The notes under the pieces were generated by a model. That model made no database searches and was not told where the DNA came from. It saw only the letters and a list, made by a program, of their open reading frames with translations. DNA of 64,000 bases, from contig CAUYUJ010003603.1 of the NCBI GenBank assembly GCA_963575745.1, positions 124,001 to 188,000 on the forward strand, written 5' to 3'. The translations under genes and the position numbers were made by a program. The DNA is from Prorocentrum cordatum. Lineage: Eukaryota > Sar > Dinophyceae > Prorocentrales > Prorocentraceae. Positions 50,606 to 62,790 of this stretch are shown in pieces (position 1 is the stretch's first letter; each line of letters starts with the position of its first letter).

Positions 50606-52354
50606 GCCCAATCAGTTTCGGGATCAGTTGCCTTCTGGGAAAGTGTGACCAGCTGACAGCAACAAAGAGCGCTCCACTTTCCAAACAGGGGGAATGAAGC
50701 AAGTGCACTGCGTACTGCTTGTTCCTCATAAACAAGCCGTCTTGGGCGGCTCAGCCTGCTGAGGGTCTGAATGTTGTCTGGCGGCCATATTGACCCCCGC
50801 GGTGGGGTAAGCCAGAACGTATTATTTTGGGGTCTCTTGCGAGCTTCTTGAGGCGTGTTGCGGATGCGTTTGGGAATACATCGTCGGAGCGTTTGGGCGT
50901 TGTTTGGTGGTGTCTGAGGGTCTTGGGGTTGTCTTGAAGAGTTTGGTGGGCGTATGGTGGCATGGCGAGATGCGGTCGCTGCTGGTGTTGCGCCGACTAG
51001 CTCGGTGGCGTAATCCACGGGCCATCGGTCGTCTTGGGGCCCGCGCGCGATATGTCAGGATGTCGTTGGAAATGATCCTGGGGAGGGATGCAGGCATTCC
51101 CGTCCAACGTATGGTTGTTGGAGTCTTTCTCAATTGACGCCGCAATCGTTGAGCCTCGAGGCTAAAAGCGGACACATTTTGGTGTATGCGTGGTTGAGAG
51201 TTGAACCGTTATTTCGCGAGGAGCAGTACATTGCAAGCAGACGAAGTGCTCAACACGCTCACCGTTGCGTAGCGCCGTGGTGGGCACCTGGCATGAGCAC
51301 CCAGGGCAATACCCATCGGCAAACGCCATCGTATGAAGACCACGCCGTGTGCGAGCTAACTCACGTACTCACACTGCACAGCTCATCTGACACGGATCAG
51401 CAATCCTGTTATGTTAGTGGCCTTTCGTGGTGGCGCGTTCATGTTTTATTCTAACCCGGCATGCTTTGGAGGCCATGGTGTTGAGGTTCAGTTTGTGCAT
51501 GCAGTTCGGTGTGTGTGTGTGTGTGGTTGTGTGTGTGGCTGTGTGTGTGTGTGTGCGTTCTCGTTCGAAGCATGTGGTTGCACGTGCCGTCGTGTCGTGA
51601 GCAGTTGTTTTATGTGGTGCGGAAGGCGCTCTTCACGTTCGTCGGCAACACTACGCTGGGCATCGCTGCTTTCCGCATCGCTGTTTCCAACGGTTGGACT
51701 GTTTCTGAGTTGGATCCACGACCTGCGCTCGGCAAGGCGTGGGGTAATATTACGGGTGGGAAGGATTCGACCTTTCCCTCACGTGTTCTGTGGGTTAGTC
51801 GAGCTGCATCGGAACGGGATGGTGGTGCCCAGAGGTAGTGTGGATTGATCGGTATGATGGTAATCATGTTCTCAGATGTTCGGGACAGCGTTGAGGACAG
51901 CAAGTTCTCATGGAGCTATACTCAGCCGATATCAAGCTAGGGAGGATGATCCAAGGTTGCCGAAGGTTTCGGAGTTGGGCGAGTGAGGGGCTACAGGCTA
52001 CAGGCATTCATGCCTCTCCATCTGCCTTCTTTTGCCCTCCCCGTGTCCCCTCCCCCTCTCCACATTCACCTCCCGAGTTGTGCTATGGCGCTTAGCTTTA
52101 CCAGGGGGGGGGCATCCAGGGCCTCATGTTTAGCGATGTCGTCCGTCATGTCGCCATTTTTTCCAGGCGTTGGCGGAGGATGAGGAAGTTGAGGCAAGGA
52201 AAAGTAGGAGAGGCAGAGTGTGGGGGGGGGGGGGGGCGAGGGATGGTCAGGTGTCTTCACCGAATGTCCGTGCAAGTACTCTGAATGCATTATGCAGCGC
52301 CGCTGCGATGCTCCGCCTACACACTCGCAGCCCAAAGTGACACCATCACTCCCG

Positions 52355-52473
52355 ACCACCTCCCTCCCTCCCTCCCTCCCTCCCCCACTCCCTCCCTCCC
52401 TCCCCCCCTCCCTCCCTCCTTCCCTCCCTCCCTCTCCCCCTTCTTCCCTCCCTCCCTCCCTCCCTCCCTCCCG
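52355..52473. repeat. CCCT tetranucleotide microsatellite
   Basis: CCCT units with CCCC and CTTC interruptions. Confidence 0.93.
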
Positions 52474-53484
52474 CGAGGTGCGGCCGATCTTTCCGAAAGG
52501 GTGCCGCGATCGGGGGGCAGATTTTTGGGAGCAGGCCAAGCTCGAGAGCGCCTGACTCGAAGGCCACCGAAATCGCACCCCGACCCCCGGTCCCAGCATC
52601 CCGCCTGCCTGGGATTGCTGCGGGTGCCGCCGTCGGGGGTGGGGCTTCCCCCGGGATGATATCAACAGACGTCACGCAGCATGACCGCTGCGCTGGCCTT
52701 CCCGCGCCTCGTATCACTGCTCACGCGCAACCGCTTCACAGAGTCTCGTCTCCCCCCGATGGTAAAGGGCAATCGGGTATTTTACGAGGGTCCACAGCAT
52801 CAGTGTCATGCTGTTACTGTGCTGTTTCCCAGTTGCCCCAGCCGCGAGCATCAGACCTGAAACATCGCACGTCGCTCGCCCCGACCAGCGTGAAGTACGA
52901 TCTGCCTTCCTGGGGGGACGTTTTCCAGCACCTACGTCTATCAACAGCGGGGTCGTGGCGCCGACGTGGACTGCGCATCCCCGCGTGCGCAGGATGCCAC
53001 GTCACGCGCCTGGATGTATTGGATTCGGCGCGAAACATTCCCCAGTATCGGGATAATGTTCAGCTCTTGGAAGCATCTTCGGGAGCGGCGCTTGGGCAGC
53101 CTAGGGTCTTGAAATGCAATAAAGCATGTGCGTCGTTGTGTTTGGCGCTGCCAGAGGGCATGCTGTGTTTTGCTTTAGTGTTCGGCCAGTGTCTCAGAAA
53201 CCCAGTGCTGCCTCTGAGGGTACTGATGCCTGGTGAGGCAACGATGGCCATGTAAGCGGCTTTGGTGGCCGTTCTGGGCCGCCGAGAAGGCTTTCGACAG
53301 TGTAGGAGAGCTTTAATGACGCGACCGGCCGCTCAGGGAGGGCACGTGGAATTGTGCGGGGACGCCTAATTTTTACATGCGTGTTGTCCGCCTTGTGAGT
53401 TTCATTCGATTGCGCTTCAACGTTTGTTTTACTTTGGATCTGGCGAATTTTCGTTTTGAGCGGAACCCCTTCTTGGGTTCGAGG

Positions 53485-53590
53485 AGGTTCTTCGGTCCGT
53501 CTGGGTCCTCCAACCGTTCCGTTTTCTCCCGCCCTTCCTTCCTCCGAGGATCGACGATGAGGAGATTCGCCGTCCGCAGCATCATGGCTT
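53485..53590 (+). repeat. Dispersed repeat, related to 55640-56075
   Basis: CTTCCTCCGAGGATCGACGA and ATTCGCCGTCCGCAGCATC here match CTTCCTCCGAGGGTCGATGA and AATCGCCGTCTGCAGCATC at about 56028-56070. The second copy is split by CT/TA tracts. Confidence 0.5.
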
Positions 53591-55837
53591 GCGCGCGGCC
53601 GCCGACGAGCTTTTACTGCAAACGGCTAGCGCCCGAGCCAGAGAGACGGACGAACGAGTGACGGACCCAGAGAATCACTTCGTCCCCGCCTAGAAACATG
53701 CACACGTCCGAGCGATGCCAAGACCCAAACCGCTCCTCGGGGCGCAAGGTGACCAAATCCAAGCGCGCACGCAATCACTATCGCATCGCGCCGAGCGGTC
53801 TGGGGGACCCCGGTGAGCCCGCACCGTAGGTCACTCCGGCTGGTCGTCCGCACCAATGCAGTAGATGTTTTGTTCCAAGACAAACGATTGCAAGACGTGC
53901 TCGAGCTAATTGAAGCGCGGCATCCCGTTCAAACGTTAGAAAAGCGCGTTCCGATTCTGTCGCAAAAGAACCACACATTGTTTCAGCAAGTGGAGCTCGC
54001 TGCCACAATTTGGGCTCGGAGCCGACGCGAAGCTTCCGAAATACATCCAATCTTCTAAAATTGCCCCAGAGATGCTGGATAGTGCAGATGGACAATGTTC
54101 CGTGAATGCCTGCGTGGTTGGTATGCGAAAGTGTGTGCTGTTCGATGTGCAGGGCGAAACCCAAGCGCTGTATGATAACGCGCACGGGTGCGAAGCAGTC
54201 AGCGCCAAATTGTAACCAAGTGCAGGAACAGCAGTGGCTTCCATAGTGCTAATCCGGACAGGACCCACAACGAAGCCGCGACCTGAGCGGGATCAGTATG
54301 AGGCTGGGTACATGGTCCCCAATGGTCACGGGTTGTTGACGATCACTATCCAGAGGCGGTTCTACAGATGCCTGTTTGGTTGGGCAACCATCACCAGTCC
54401 CCAGGCGCGTGCGCCCTTTTGTGCGAACAGCGGCGAATCATGATAATACCCCGTTGGCACTGGATATTCTACAGGCTTTCTTACGGTCGCGAGGAGAACG
54501 CCATCGCGATATGGAGACCGACATGGGCACGCACTACCGAATGAACGGGGGCGTTCCCAATACTTTGTCCAATGCGTTTTCTGATAGGTGCTAGAAGCTC
54601 CTGCAACGGCAGAGAGCATCAGCGTGCAGAAGAGAGACGTTCAAGTGCAACAAGGGGACAAATACTATTGTAGAAAGCAGAGGTCCAGGCAGCGATTGAA
54701 TACGACGAGGAAGCTTCTCTGCTCATGAAAACGATGGATCCCCTGTGGGATCGCCCTCTACATATCACATGCGGCAAGACAAATCTCGCGGCGGGCCAAT
54801 TCGACGTTGGTAAGCCTCAGAAGTGTTGTATGGCTTACGCTATGGATGGAACATGCAGTAAGCCTGGTTTTAAAGACCCGCATTAAAAGAAAAACGTGCT
54901 CCTTCCATCTCAAGAACAGCTGTATGTATTGCGAACATGCAGGTTTGCCCACATCAAACACGTCGGGTGCGCCAGCTGTAAAGTTCAACTCCCGAAGCGG
55001 GCCACAGCCACGTTCGAATAGTGGTGATAGCAAGTGTGAAAAGACTAGCTCTTTCCCTGGAACACCTAACGGGACTCATAGGAAGAGCAGGGGCTTTCTC
55101 GCAGCAACGTTTGTAGATTGTAGTTTTATTGTTCCACGCGGGACCAGACGTCAGTGCCTTCGCGAGGAGGCAGGAGCCGCTCACCGTTCAAGAGTTCTGG
55201 CCGAGGTAAGAGCTCTAAGGGCGGGCTCAAAAGCATACCGAGGCCTTGCGAGGCAGCGCGTGTACCCCGTGGCCTCGCATGTAGAGACTGGCGGCTCGCG
55301 GACTGTTTTTTCTGTTAGGAAAATAATATTGGACGTGGTAGCGCGATACGTGATGATTGGGAATATCGCAACGCATGTTGCTGCGGTTGTGGCCCGATGC
55401 TGGGAGCAACGATTGTTACCAGTCTCCGCGGCTTACCTGTGATGGAACACCGCGCCAGGGTTCGCAGGCGTGCTCGCGCCCCCCATTCATCCTTGCGCGC
55501 CGCGCGTCTTGCGGTCATTTCACCTTCGACGTTTCACCATGTCATTGGCAATTACTTTGGCAGGTTTTGGTGTGAACATGATTGGACGCAGCGCCCCAAG
55601 CAGCAGCGCTCGACGGGTCAGTTTCGCGGAGGTCTTGGGTGCCTACGTTTTGCCTTTTTTTGGTTGCACTTCTGTCGCGCCCCAACTTTCAGAAGTGCAC
55701 AACAAAATACCAATTCACAGCAAATGCACAGCAAATACAAAACAGCTACACCAAACAGACACCGACACCCCCACGGATCCTTCGGTCCGACTGGGTACTC
55801 CCCACTCTCCTTTCCGTTTCACTCCGCGTTTTTTCTC

Positions 55838-56010
55838 TCTCTCTCTCTATCTCTTCCTCTCTTTCCCTCTTTGTTTATACATATGTGTGTATATACACAC
55901 ACGCGCGTGTGTATATATACATATATATATATATATATACATACACATGTGTACTTGTATGTGCAAATACGTACATGACACTTGCTGTCCCTCTCTCTCT
56001 CTATTTTTTC
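55838..56010. repeat. CT, TA and CACACG microsatellite cluster
   Basis: Includes a perfect palindrome-like core, ACACACACGCGCGTGTGT, flanked by TATATA on both sides. Confidence 0.85.
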
Positions 56011-56734
56011 TCTCTCCGTCTTCACTCCTTCCTCCGAGGGTCGATGAGAAGAATCGCCGTCTGCAGCATCTGAGTCCCGCGCGGGTGATGGGACAAACGG
56101 GTGCCCCGCGTCCCAACGTTTGTCACCGCCGGGCTGCCAGTACAAATTGTCGTAAGGCATTACACGTCTCGACTCTGGGCCCGACACTCGTCGCCACGGC
56201 TGCTCTTTAATTTCGACACGATCAAAGTAGAATTCGGTCGCCTTCAAAGGCTGGCCGAGGCCTCCAATCAATTAGGATCAGTGTCGGCCCGAAGGCTGAC
56301 ACACCCCTTACGCACAACGAGCCGTTGGGCGCGGAGGTGTAAGTCGTTATTTTATATGTGTTGTGTAAGTCGGCACGTGGACCATTGAGTAGTTGGCAAC
56401 TGGGGCGTTTGTATCACGAACCAACAACATGTCCCCGTACATGTAATTCACAGGTGTGTAATTGCACGTGAAAGTCTATATTCAAGAATCGGTACATCAT
56501 GTTTGCCGACTTGCACGCATCATCACCTATGGCTACATCGCTGCAATTGTATAGCTGCTTGCATATGGCTTACCGGTGATAGCGAGGAATCGAGATTCCC
56601 CAGCAGTGTTTTCACGCATGATGTCCTACGCGCTGGTTTGCACAAGGGGGTTGATGTTGCGGGCCTTCGCCCAGTGCCCACCCGTGGGTGTTCGCCTTGT
56701 GCACGCCCGAGGGCGCCTCGTTGGCGCCTCGATT

Positions 56735-56965
56735 GTTTCGTATTCGTAGTTTTGCCGGTCGGTGCGGGCCCGCGCACCCCCCCCTCCCCCTCCCATGGAG
56801 TAGATCTTGGCTGTTTTTGGCGCATGCTTCGAGCAGGTGGAGTCTCCCCCATTGGACGCCCTGTCGCAAACAGTCGCACTCAGCAGAGGTCCGGAGCCAG
56901 ACCCGCCCCCTTCCCCCTTCCGCCCAATGTCGAAACGCCGAATAAGAAAACGCTCACGTGGGGGT
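56735..56965. mobile_element. MITE-4 copy
   Basis: Runs from TTTTGCCGGTCGGTGCGGGC to CCAATGTCGAAACGCCGAAT, with the shared middle GAGCAGGTGGAGTCTCCCCC. Confidence 0.65.
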
Positions 56966-57069
56966 GGGGGTCGGATTTTCGTTATGTGCCCGCCCGCTGG
57001 CGTTTCAGGTGGTTCCACGCCACATAGTCATCGCATACTCTGCACCGCAGTTGGGTCAAACGAGCGTGC

Positions 57070-57315
57070 GCCGCGTAGCTTGCACCCCATAGCTTGCGCA
57101 ACATAGCTTGTATCACATCTCCTGCACCACCTACACCACTGAGCTTGCACCACGCTGCAACCACCTGATTTTCAAAGTACATCTAATTTTGTACCGCAAA
57201 GCTTGCACCACGTATAGTGTTCCACCTATTTTCGCTACGTGGCTTGTGCCACATAGAATGCATAGCATATCTTGTATCACTTGTAGCTTGCACAATATAG
57301 TTTGCACAATCAGAG
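57070..57315 (+). repeat. AGCTTGCACCACAT-type minisatellite
   Basis: Imperfect units of about 14-15 bp: (T)AGCTTGCACCACAT / TAGCTTGTATCACAT. Confidence 0.7.
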
Positions 57316-59075
57316 CGTGATACAGCACATGTTCGTTGGATGGATCCCCCCTGGTGGCCCTGCAGCTCGATATGTATCAATGCGTGTTGTATGCGTACTT
57401 GTATATACAGAGGTCATCACCCACATGACATGTCAACCCGTATCCCTGAGGCTCTTAATCACCCGACGCCCGTTGGGTGGCTGTGTATGTCTAATGGGTT
57501 TATTCAGGCGAGGGACGGCGGGATGCAACATCGTTGGTATGCTCGTTCTAGTCAGTATGCCACGTCGCTTGCCTCCCCCATCATGTGTTTCCTCTTCGTC
57601 ATAGCCGTTCCCCCTTGCATCCTCCTCTGCTGCCTTCCCCATCTCCTCATCCGCCCACTCGCCTCCTCTGACAGGCCTCCTCTCTCTTCAATCGCCCATG
57701 GCATTGGATGTTCTGGTGGTCCGGACTGCTGTGGGGCCCAGCGTTGGGCGTGGAGGGGAGGAGGAGGAGGAGGAGGAGGCGAAGGAGGAGGAGTCGGAGG
57801 GGAAGGAGAACGAGGAGGAGGAGGAGAAGGAGGAAGGAGGAGAGTGAGAATGAATTGGCGGAGGGGGGTGGGTGGGTATGAAAGGAATTGGGCAAATGGA
57901 AACAAGTGGGTTGCGAAAGGGAAGGTGCGAATTTTCAGGTGCCCCCAATCGGTGGATGTACAACGTGTTCGCGTCACACCTCATGGGGCATATTCAGTCC
58001 TTCCTGAAGTGTCAGTTCGTTGATGCGTTCTTGTTTGGTCATTGTTGCCGACGCATGTGTTTGTTGATGTTTGGTATTCATTTGCTCTCGAAGGACGGAT
58101 CTTCGGACTTAGATGTGGATGAGCAGAAGCCAAGTTTTGATCCGAGCCGGATTTCGACATTATCACCAGAGGATATTGTTGGGCGGGATTGTGGCAAAGG
58201 GTCCAAGTTGAGTTGAAAGTTGCACATGTCATGAGGTGTGCAAGCTGGCGAAAGCATGTGATAGGAGGCAGCAGGTCTAACCCGTTGGCCAGGAGCCCAT
58301 GAGTAGATTGTGGGTAGTATACGGGCTCCAGGAGCGTTCGAGCTACATGTGATAGGGACAGGCAGTACTTACGACTATTCTGACTGCGCCTGTTCACGAT
58401 GTCGACGGTCCGTGGTTGTGCGAACCGTTCTCCTCCACAGATCGACTCTTTCGCGCGACAGGGAGTGCTCGCGGCTCGGGGTGGGTCTTCGGATCCAGCC
58501 ACGACGCGACGAGCCCCCAGAACGTCATGGCAGACCGCGGTCCTCCCCCGCCCTCGTGCGAGGTGCTCGCTCGCAGGGCTTGCTGCCCCTCCATGTCCTT
58601 GAGATGCGCCGGCTGCGTGCGCAAGGGGGTCAAGGGGGCAGGGCGAAGGGGGGCAGAAGATTTCCAAGACGGCAGGGCTTCTTCATGAGCCCGGCAGGCC
58701 TCTCTGGGAAGCCTTCTCGGAAGCTCGCGAGAAGGGACCGACCCATTTCAGGGCAGCCCCGCCCTCGTAGAGCCCGCAGGGGTCATCTGATCACCACGCC
58801 ATGCCTGGCTAACGCCCTCGATGCTGCTGCACAGACCCTCCTCGCCTCGGCCAAAAAAACGTCTGCGTCATGCCGGGGGCCAGGGTGGGCCCTGGCCAGG
58901 CACGGCGGTGGTGCACGAGTGCCTCCTGCGTGCAGGGAGGGGGCCGCCCCCCTCGCCTCGACCACGCGTGAGAGTGACCCTTCGCCGGACTGTGGTGCGG
59001 GCCCATTCATGGCCTCCCGATCGCTGAATGCGATGCGACAGCAGCGGTCTGCACGCTCGGGGTTTGACCCCACTG

Positions 59076-59275
59076 CTCGGGGCGAACGAAAGGGGGGGAT
59101 AGGGAAAGGGGGGGTTACGAAATCCGCTGCATGCAGCTGGTTTCGGCCCCGCCGCCGGTCCCATTCCTCGATACATGGGCGCCTCCCGGCGCCGGGAGGC
59201 GCTGGGAAAATCAGTTACGTGAGTTGATTCTCTACCCCACCCGTTGCTATCCCCCCCCTTTCGTTCCCCCCGACC
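59076..59275. mobile_element. MITE-5 hairpin, copy 2
   Basis: GAACGAAAGGGGGGGATAGG at the left and GCTATCCCCCCCTTTCGTTC at the right. The middle TACATGGGCGCCTCCCGGCG corresponds to copy 1. Confidence 0.75.
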
Positions 59276-59659
59276 GCCCTCGGGACCCCTTCGGAGGTGG
59301 CCCAGCATGTGCGGCCCGCGGTAAAATCGGCTCTGGCTCGCGCAGGGTCGCCAGCGGGCGGCGCGAGGATGCGGCCCGACGCGTCGTGGTTCGTCGCGAT
59401 CGCCGCCGCCGCCGCCGTCGCCGTCGACGCCCGCCGACGTTCGTCGTGCTGTCGCTCGTCGTGATCGTCGCCCGGCGTGCCGTCCTTCGCCGTGATCCTC
59501 GGCGCCACCGTCGCAGTCGACGCCCGCCGCCGGGGGGCCGAGGCCCCGCTGCGCTGCAGACTGCAGCGCAGCAGCGGAGGAGCGCCGAGGCGTGGCGCGG
59601 GCGAGACCTGCAGCGCTGCCAGCGCCAACCTTTGCAGGGGGGTCCTCGTTCGGCGGCGA

Positions 59660-59825
59660 GCGAGGGGGGGGACACTGAGAAGGAGAAGGCCTTCTGAGAA
59701 GGCGGCAGGGCTTCTCAGGAGCCCCTGCGCGTTCTGAGAAGTGTTTCTGTCTTCGGTGAAGGCTTAGAAAAATTCTGAGAAGGCCGGGTGACTTCTGAGA
59801 AGGCCTTCTCCTTTTCATTTCCCCC
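59660..59825 (+). repeat. CTTCTGAGAAGGC palindromic short repeats
   Basis: Five to six units of TTCTGAGAAGG with the palindrome GAGAAGGCCTTCTC; also at 38095-38185 and about 58700. Confidence 0.6.
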
Positions 59826-59899
59826 CTCGCTCGCCGCCGACTCGTGGACTCGGCCGGGCGCGGCTCGAAAGAGGGGTCTCGGGACGGGGTCCAGGAAAT

Positions 59900-60310
59900 T
59901 AGCAGTGGCGAAGCGTCTTGGCTTGCGCGCAAGCCCACCAAAGAGTGATCTGAGAGAACCTTGCGCGGTTTGCACGACGTGTTCTGAGAACTTGTCTGTC
60001 TGAGATTGTCTTATTGTTTTAATGCATCGTCACTCTGCTCTCTGCAGAACATTGTTTTGTGATAAGAGCATCCGTTGGTTCTAAGAGTAAGTCTGGCACG
60101 TCCTTCTACAGGAGGAATATTCAAAATTGGTGCAGAAATTGTCGGGGGACGATTGTTTGATTATTTCTTTCAATTTTGGTGCATTTTTGGACTAATTTTT
60201 ATGTTTCGTCCAAAATCGCCCTGTAGGAGGACACGCCCGACCTGATTCAAAGAGCATGTCGTGGTAGGCCTACGGGAGTGCCTGGACGGTCGGTCCCTGC
60301 CCCAAGGAGG
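59900..60310 (+). repeat. Repeat 7, copy carrying an IE insertion
   Basis: The same family as 41100-41345. The homology is interrupted between GGTTCTAAGAG (60077-60087) and AAGAGCATGTCGTGGTAGG (60250 on). Confidence 0.65.
60088..60249. mobile_element. IE-family element inserted in repeat 7
   Basis: 162 bp from TAAGTCTGGCACGTCC to CGCCCGACCTGATTCA, with inverted ends and AAGAG on both sides (60083-60087 and 60250-60254). The repeat-7 copy at 41.28 kb lacks it. Confidence 0.75.
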
Positions 60311-62221
60311 GGCCCAGGGATTGATTTCGACCTGTCGCGCTGGCGGGCCCGGGTGGCCACAGCTGGACGCAGCTCGAGGAGCTGGCCAGGGCGGCGGCCA
60401 GGAGGGGCCCGCAAACTGATTTGGATACTTTTTGCTTCCAGGAGCCGCCGCAGGGCGCGCGTCGAGAAACTGGGCGGGGCAGCTTCAGGGAGTGGCCCAG
60501 GGATGGATTCCGAGCAGAGAGCGGAAGCCTTGGATGGGGTCACCCGCGCGGCACGACGGTGATCCGCGCCCCGCGCTTCGCGGTCCGGCTCGGAGAGTTG
60601 TCCTTCTCCAGGGGGTTGGCGCCACAGCGCTGGTCTCGCAGAATTTCAGGGGTCCTTTTTCAGGGGTCTCACAGGATTTCAAAAGCCACTGTTTGATTTT
60701 CAGGAGTGGGGCGATCTGGAGGAGGAGGAGGTCGCACGTCAGTATCGTTTAACCGATCCATAACCCCCATCGCCATCTCGATCCCCACCATCCAACCACT
60801 CCAGTCGGGGATCTGCCCCTCGAGACCCGAAGGGAACATCCCAGATCCCCAACTATCGGGGTACATCGGCCAGTGGGGCCCAGACCATGCCAGTGGGGAT
60901 AGGGGTCGGTTAAACGATGCTCATGGTCGCGTCTGGCTCCACGCTGGAACGCGAAGTCCAGCAACGCAGATCGCGTTGGCAGGGGGTCGTCGCCGGCGGA
61001 CGGTGTTGGCAGGTGTGGGAAGTGATCGCTAAGAAAGATTAGCTCGGAGGTCTGATGAGCACATATCGTTGCGCTGCGGACCCTTGCGATACATGCCTGA
61101 CACGGCTCGCTGGGCGAGGTGGGAGGAGGCATGGAGAGGGAGGATAATACAAGAAGAGCGCCCACGGCCCAGCAAACAAATAGCAAAGCAGGGAGTTGAA
61201 TGAAACGAGAGCGAGGGGCTTGAAGGGACGCGTGACTGGAGGGAAGAGGAAGAGGGGGGAGGGTGCAGACAGGGAGGAGAGGAGGAAATGGAGGAACTGG
61301 AGGAGAGGGACAGCATGAGGGCAAGGGCAACGGAGAGAGTGGTGCAATCTCACGTCGAGAGCGGCTTTTCTCTGGAAGGTATTCGATTGCATGTTTGCTG
61401 TTTTCTCGTGCCTTTCTGCGTATGAAGGCGCAGTGTAAGACCGAGTCTCATGATCACGGGCAGGGCAGGAACTGACGCCGGGTCCTCTGCTTGTCCTCGA
61501 GGGAGTGTTGTTGACGGTCCTCTTCGCGTACGGCACAAAGTACGGGGAGTTGGCGTTCGGGCCTTCGGGGCGGGGGCCAAACCCTCCCCGACAAGGCGAC
61601 CAGCCGGCCCAGGCTAACCCCTCCTGCTCGAACTCGGGGCGTTTATTGTGTGGAGGAGCAGGTCAGGCGGGCCCCTGGATGAATACAAATCGCTCCGGAA
61701 CGTCCCAGAGCGGGCGCTCACAAATCGGTCTGGAGCGCTTTGGAAATGCCGCGGTGCCCAGTGCATCCTTCAGGACCGCATGACGAGGAGAAAACGGAGG
61801 TCAGGAGAAACCAATACCACCCGCCAGCCTTCGCCCCCCCGATTTCGGTTCAGTTTTTGGCAGACATGTTCCCAGACTCCAGGCTCACGGGACCACCACC
61901 CAGATGGGCGGGGTCCAAACGGTTCGTGGGCACCCCCGCCAGATGGGATGGGATGACGGGGACGACGACGGCGACGGCGACGGCGACGACGGCGGACGAC
62001 GGACGACGGACTTCGGCGGACGTCGCCGTTTCCGATGCCGATGCCGACCCTCTCCCCCCCCAATGGGGAGGGGACGCACCGCACCCCCAATGGGGGGGAC
62101 CCATCGGGTGGGGGGGCGCTTGGACCACATGATCCAGGGTCGAGGGTTCAGAGCACCCCCCCCGCCGATGGGATGGGTCCCAGGGTTCACGTTCGCAGCC
62201 CCATCCGTGATGGGATGGGAG

Positions 62222-62312
62222 GTACGATGACGGCGACGACGACGACGACGACGACGACCACCACCACCACCACCACCACCACGACGACGACGACGACGAC
62301 GACGACGCGCCC
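62222..62312. repeat. ACG and ACC triplet tract
   Basis: (ACG)n, then (ACC)n, then (ACG)n. Confidence 0.93.
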
Positions 62313-62574
62313 ACAGGGCCACGACAACAAGAACGGGGGTTCCCATCAACGAACAGGGGGGTTTTCCCAGTAGCATTGGAGGGGGGACGTGACGCCCTGG
62401 ATCATCACATGCCATTTGTCGGCGCCAGGCAGGGCCGAGGGGGCCACGGTGCCGCGTGCCGCCCCTCATCCTGCCTTTTTTTCTCCCGCCGCCTGCATCC
62501 CGCCTTCAGCTCACCTCCCTGTCCGTCCTTGTTGGCTCAGCCGCCGTCCAAGCTCGAGGTTCTGGGTCCAGATA

Positions 62575-62790
62575 CCAGGTGGAGGGTTTCTCCCAAACTC
62601 CTCTTCCTCCTCCCCCCTCCTCCCTCCCCCTCCTCCTCCTTTTCCTCCTCCTCCATATGCTCCTCCCCCCCCTCCCCCTCCTCCACCTCCTCCTCCTTTT
62701 CTTCTTCCTCCTCCTCCTCCTCCTCCTTCTCCTCCACCTCGGGTCGCCTACGGCCCTGGGGGAAACCGTACATTACCAGGTATCTGCGAG
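62575..62790. repeat. CTC tract with flanks shared with 11.56-11.81 kb
   Basis: See the copy at 11560; common flank GGTCGCCTACGGCCC. Confidence 0.6.

Larger units (their letters stand above)
48880..62560 (+). other. Repeat-rich stretch, no gene recognised
   Basis: Separate repeats are listed elsewhere. Additional small ones are a GGA tract (49295-49325), a GT tract (51507-51562) and a MITE-4 pair. Open stretches at 52656-53255, 53813-54058, 54807-55442 and 57872-58216 (+) have no family I recognise. Exons of a continuing gene could hide here. Confidence 0.35.
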
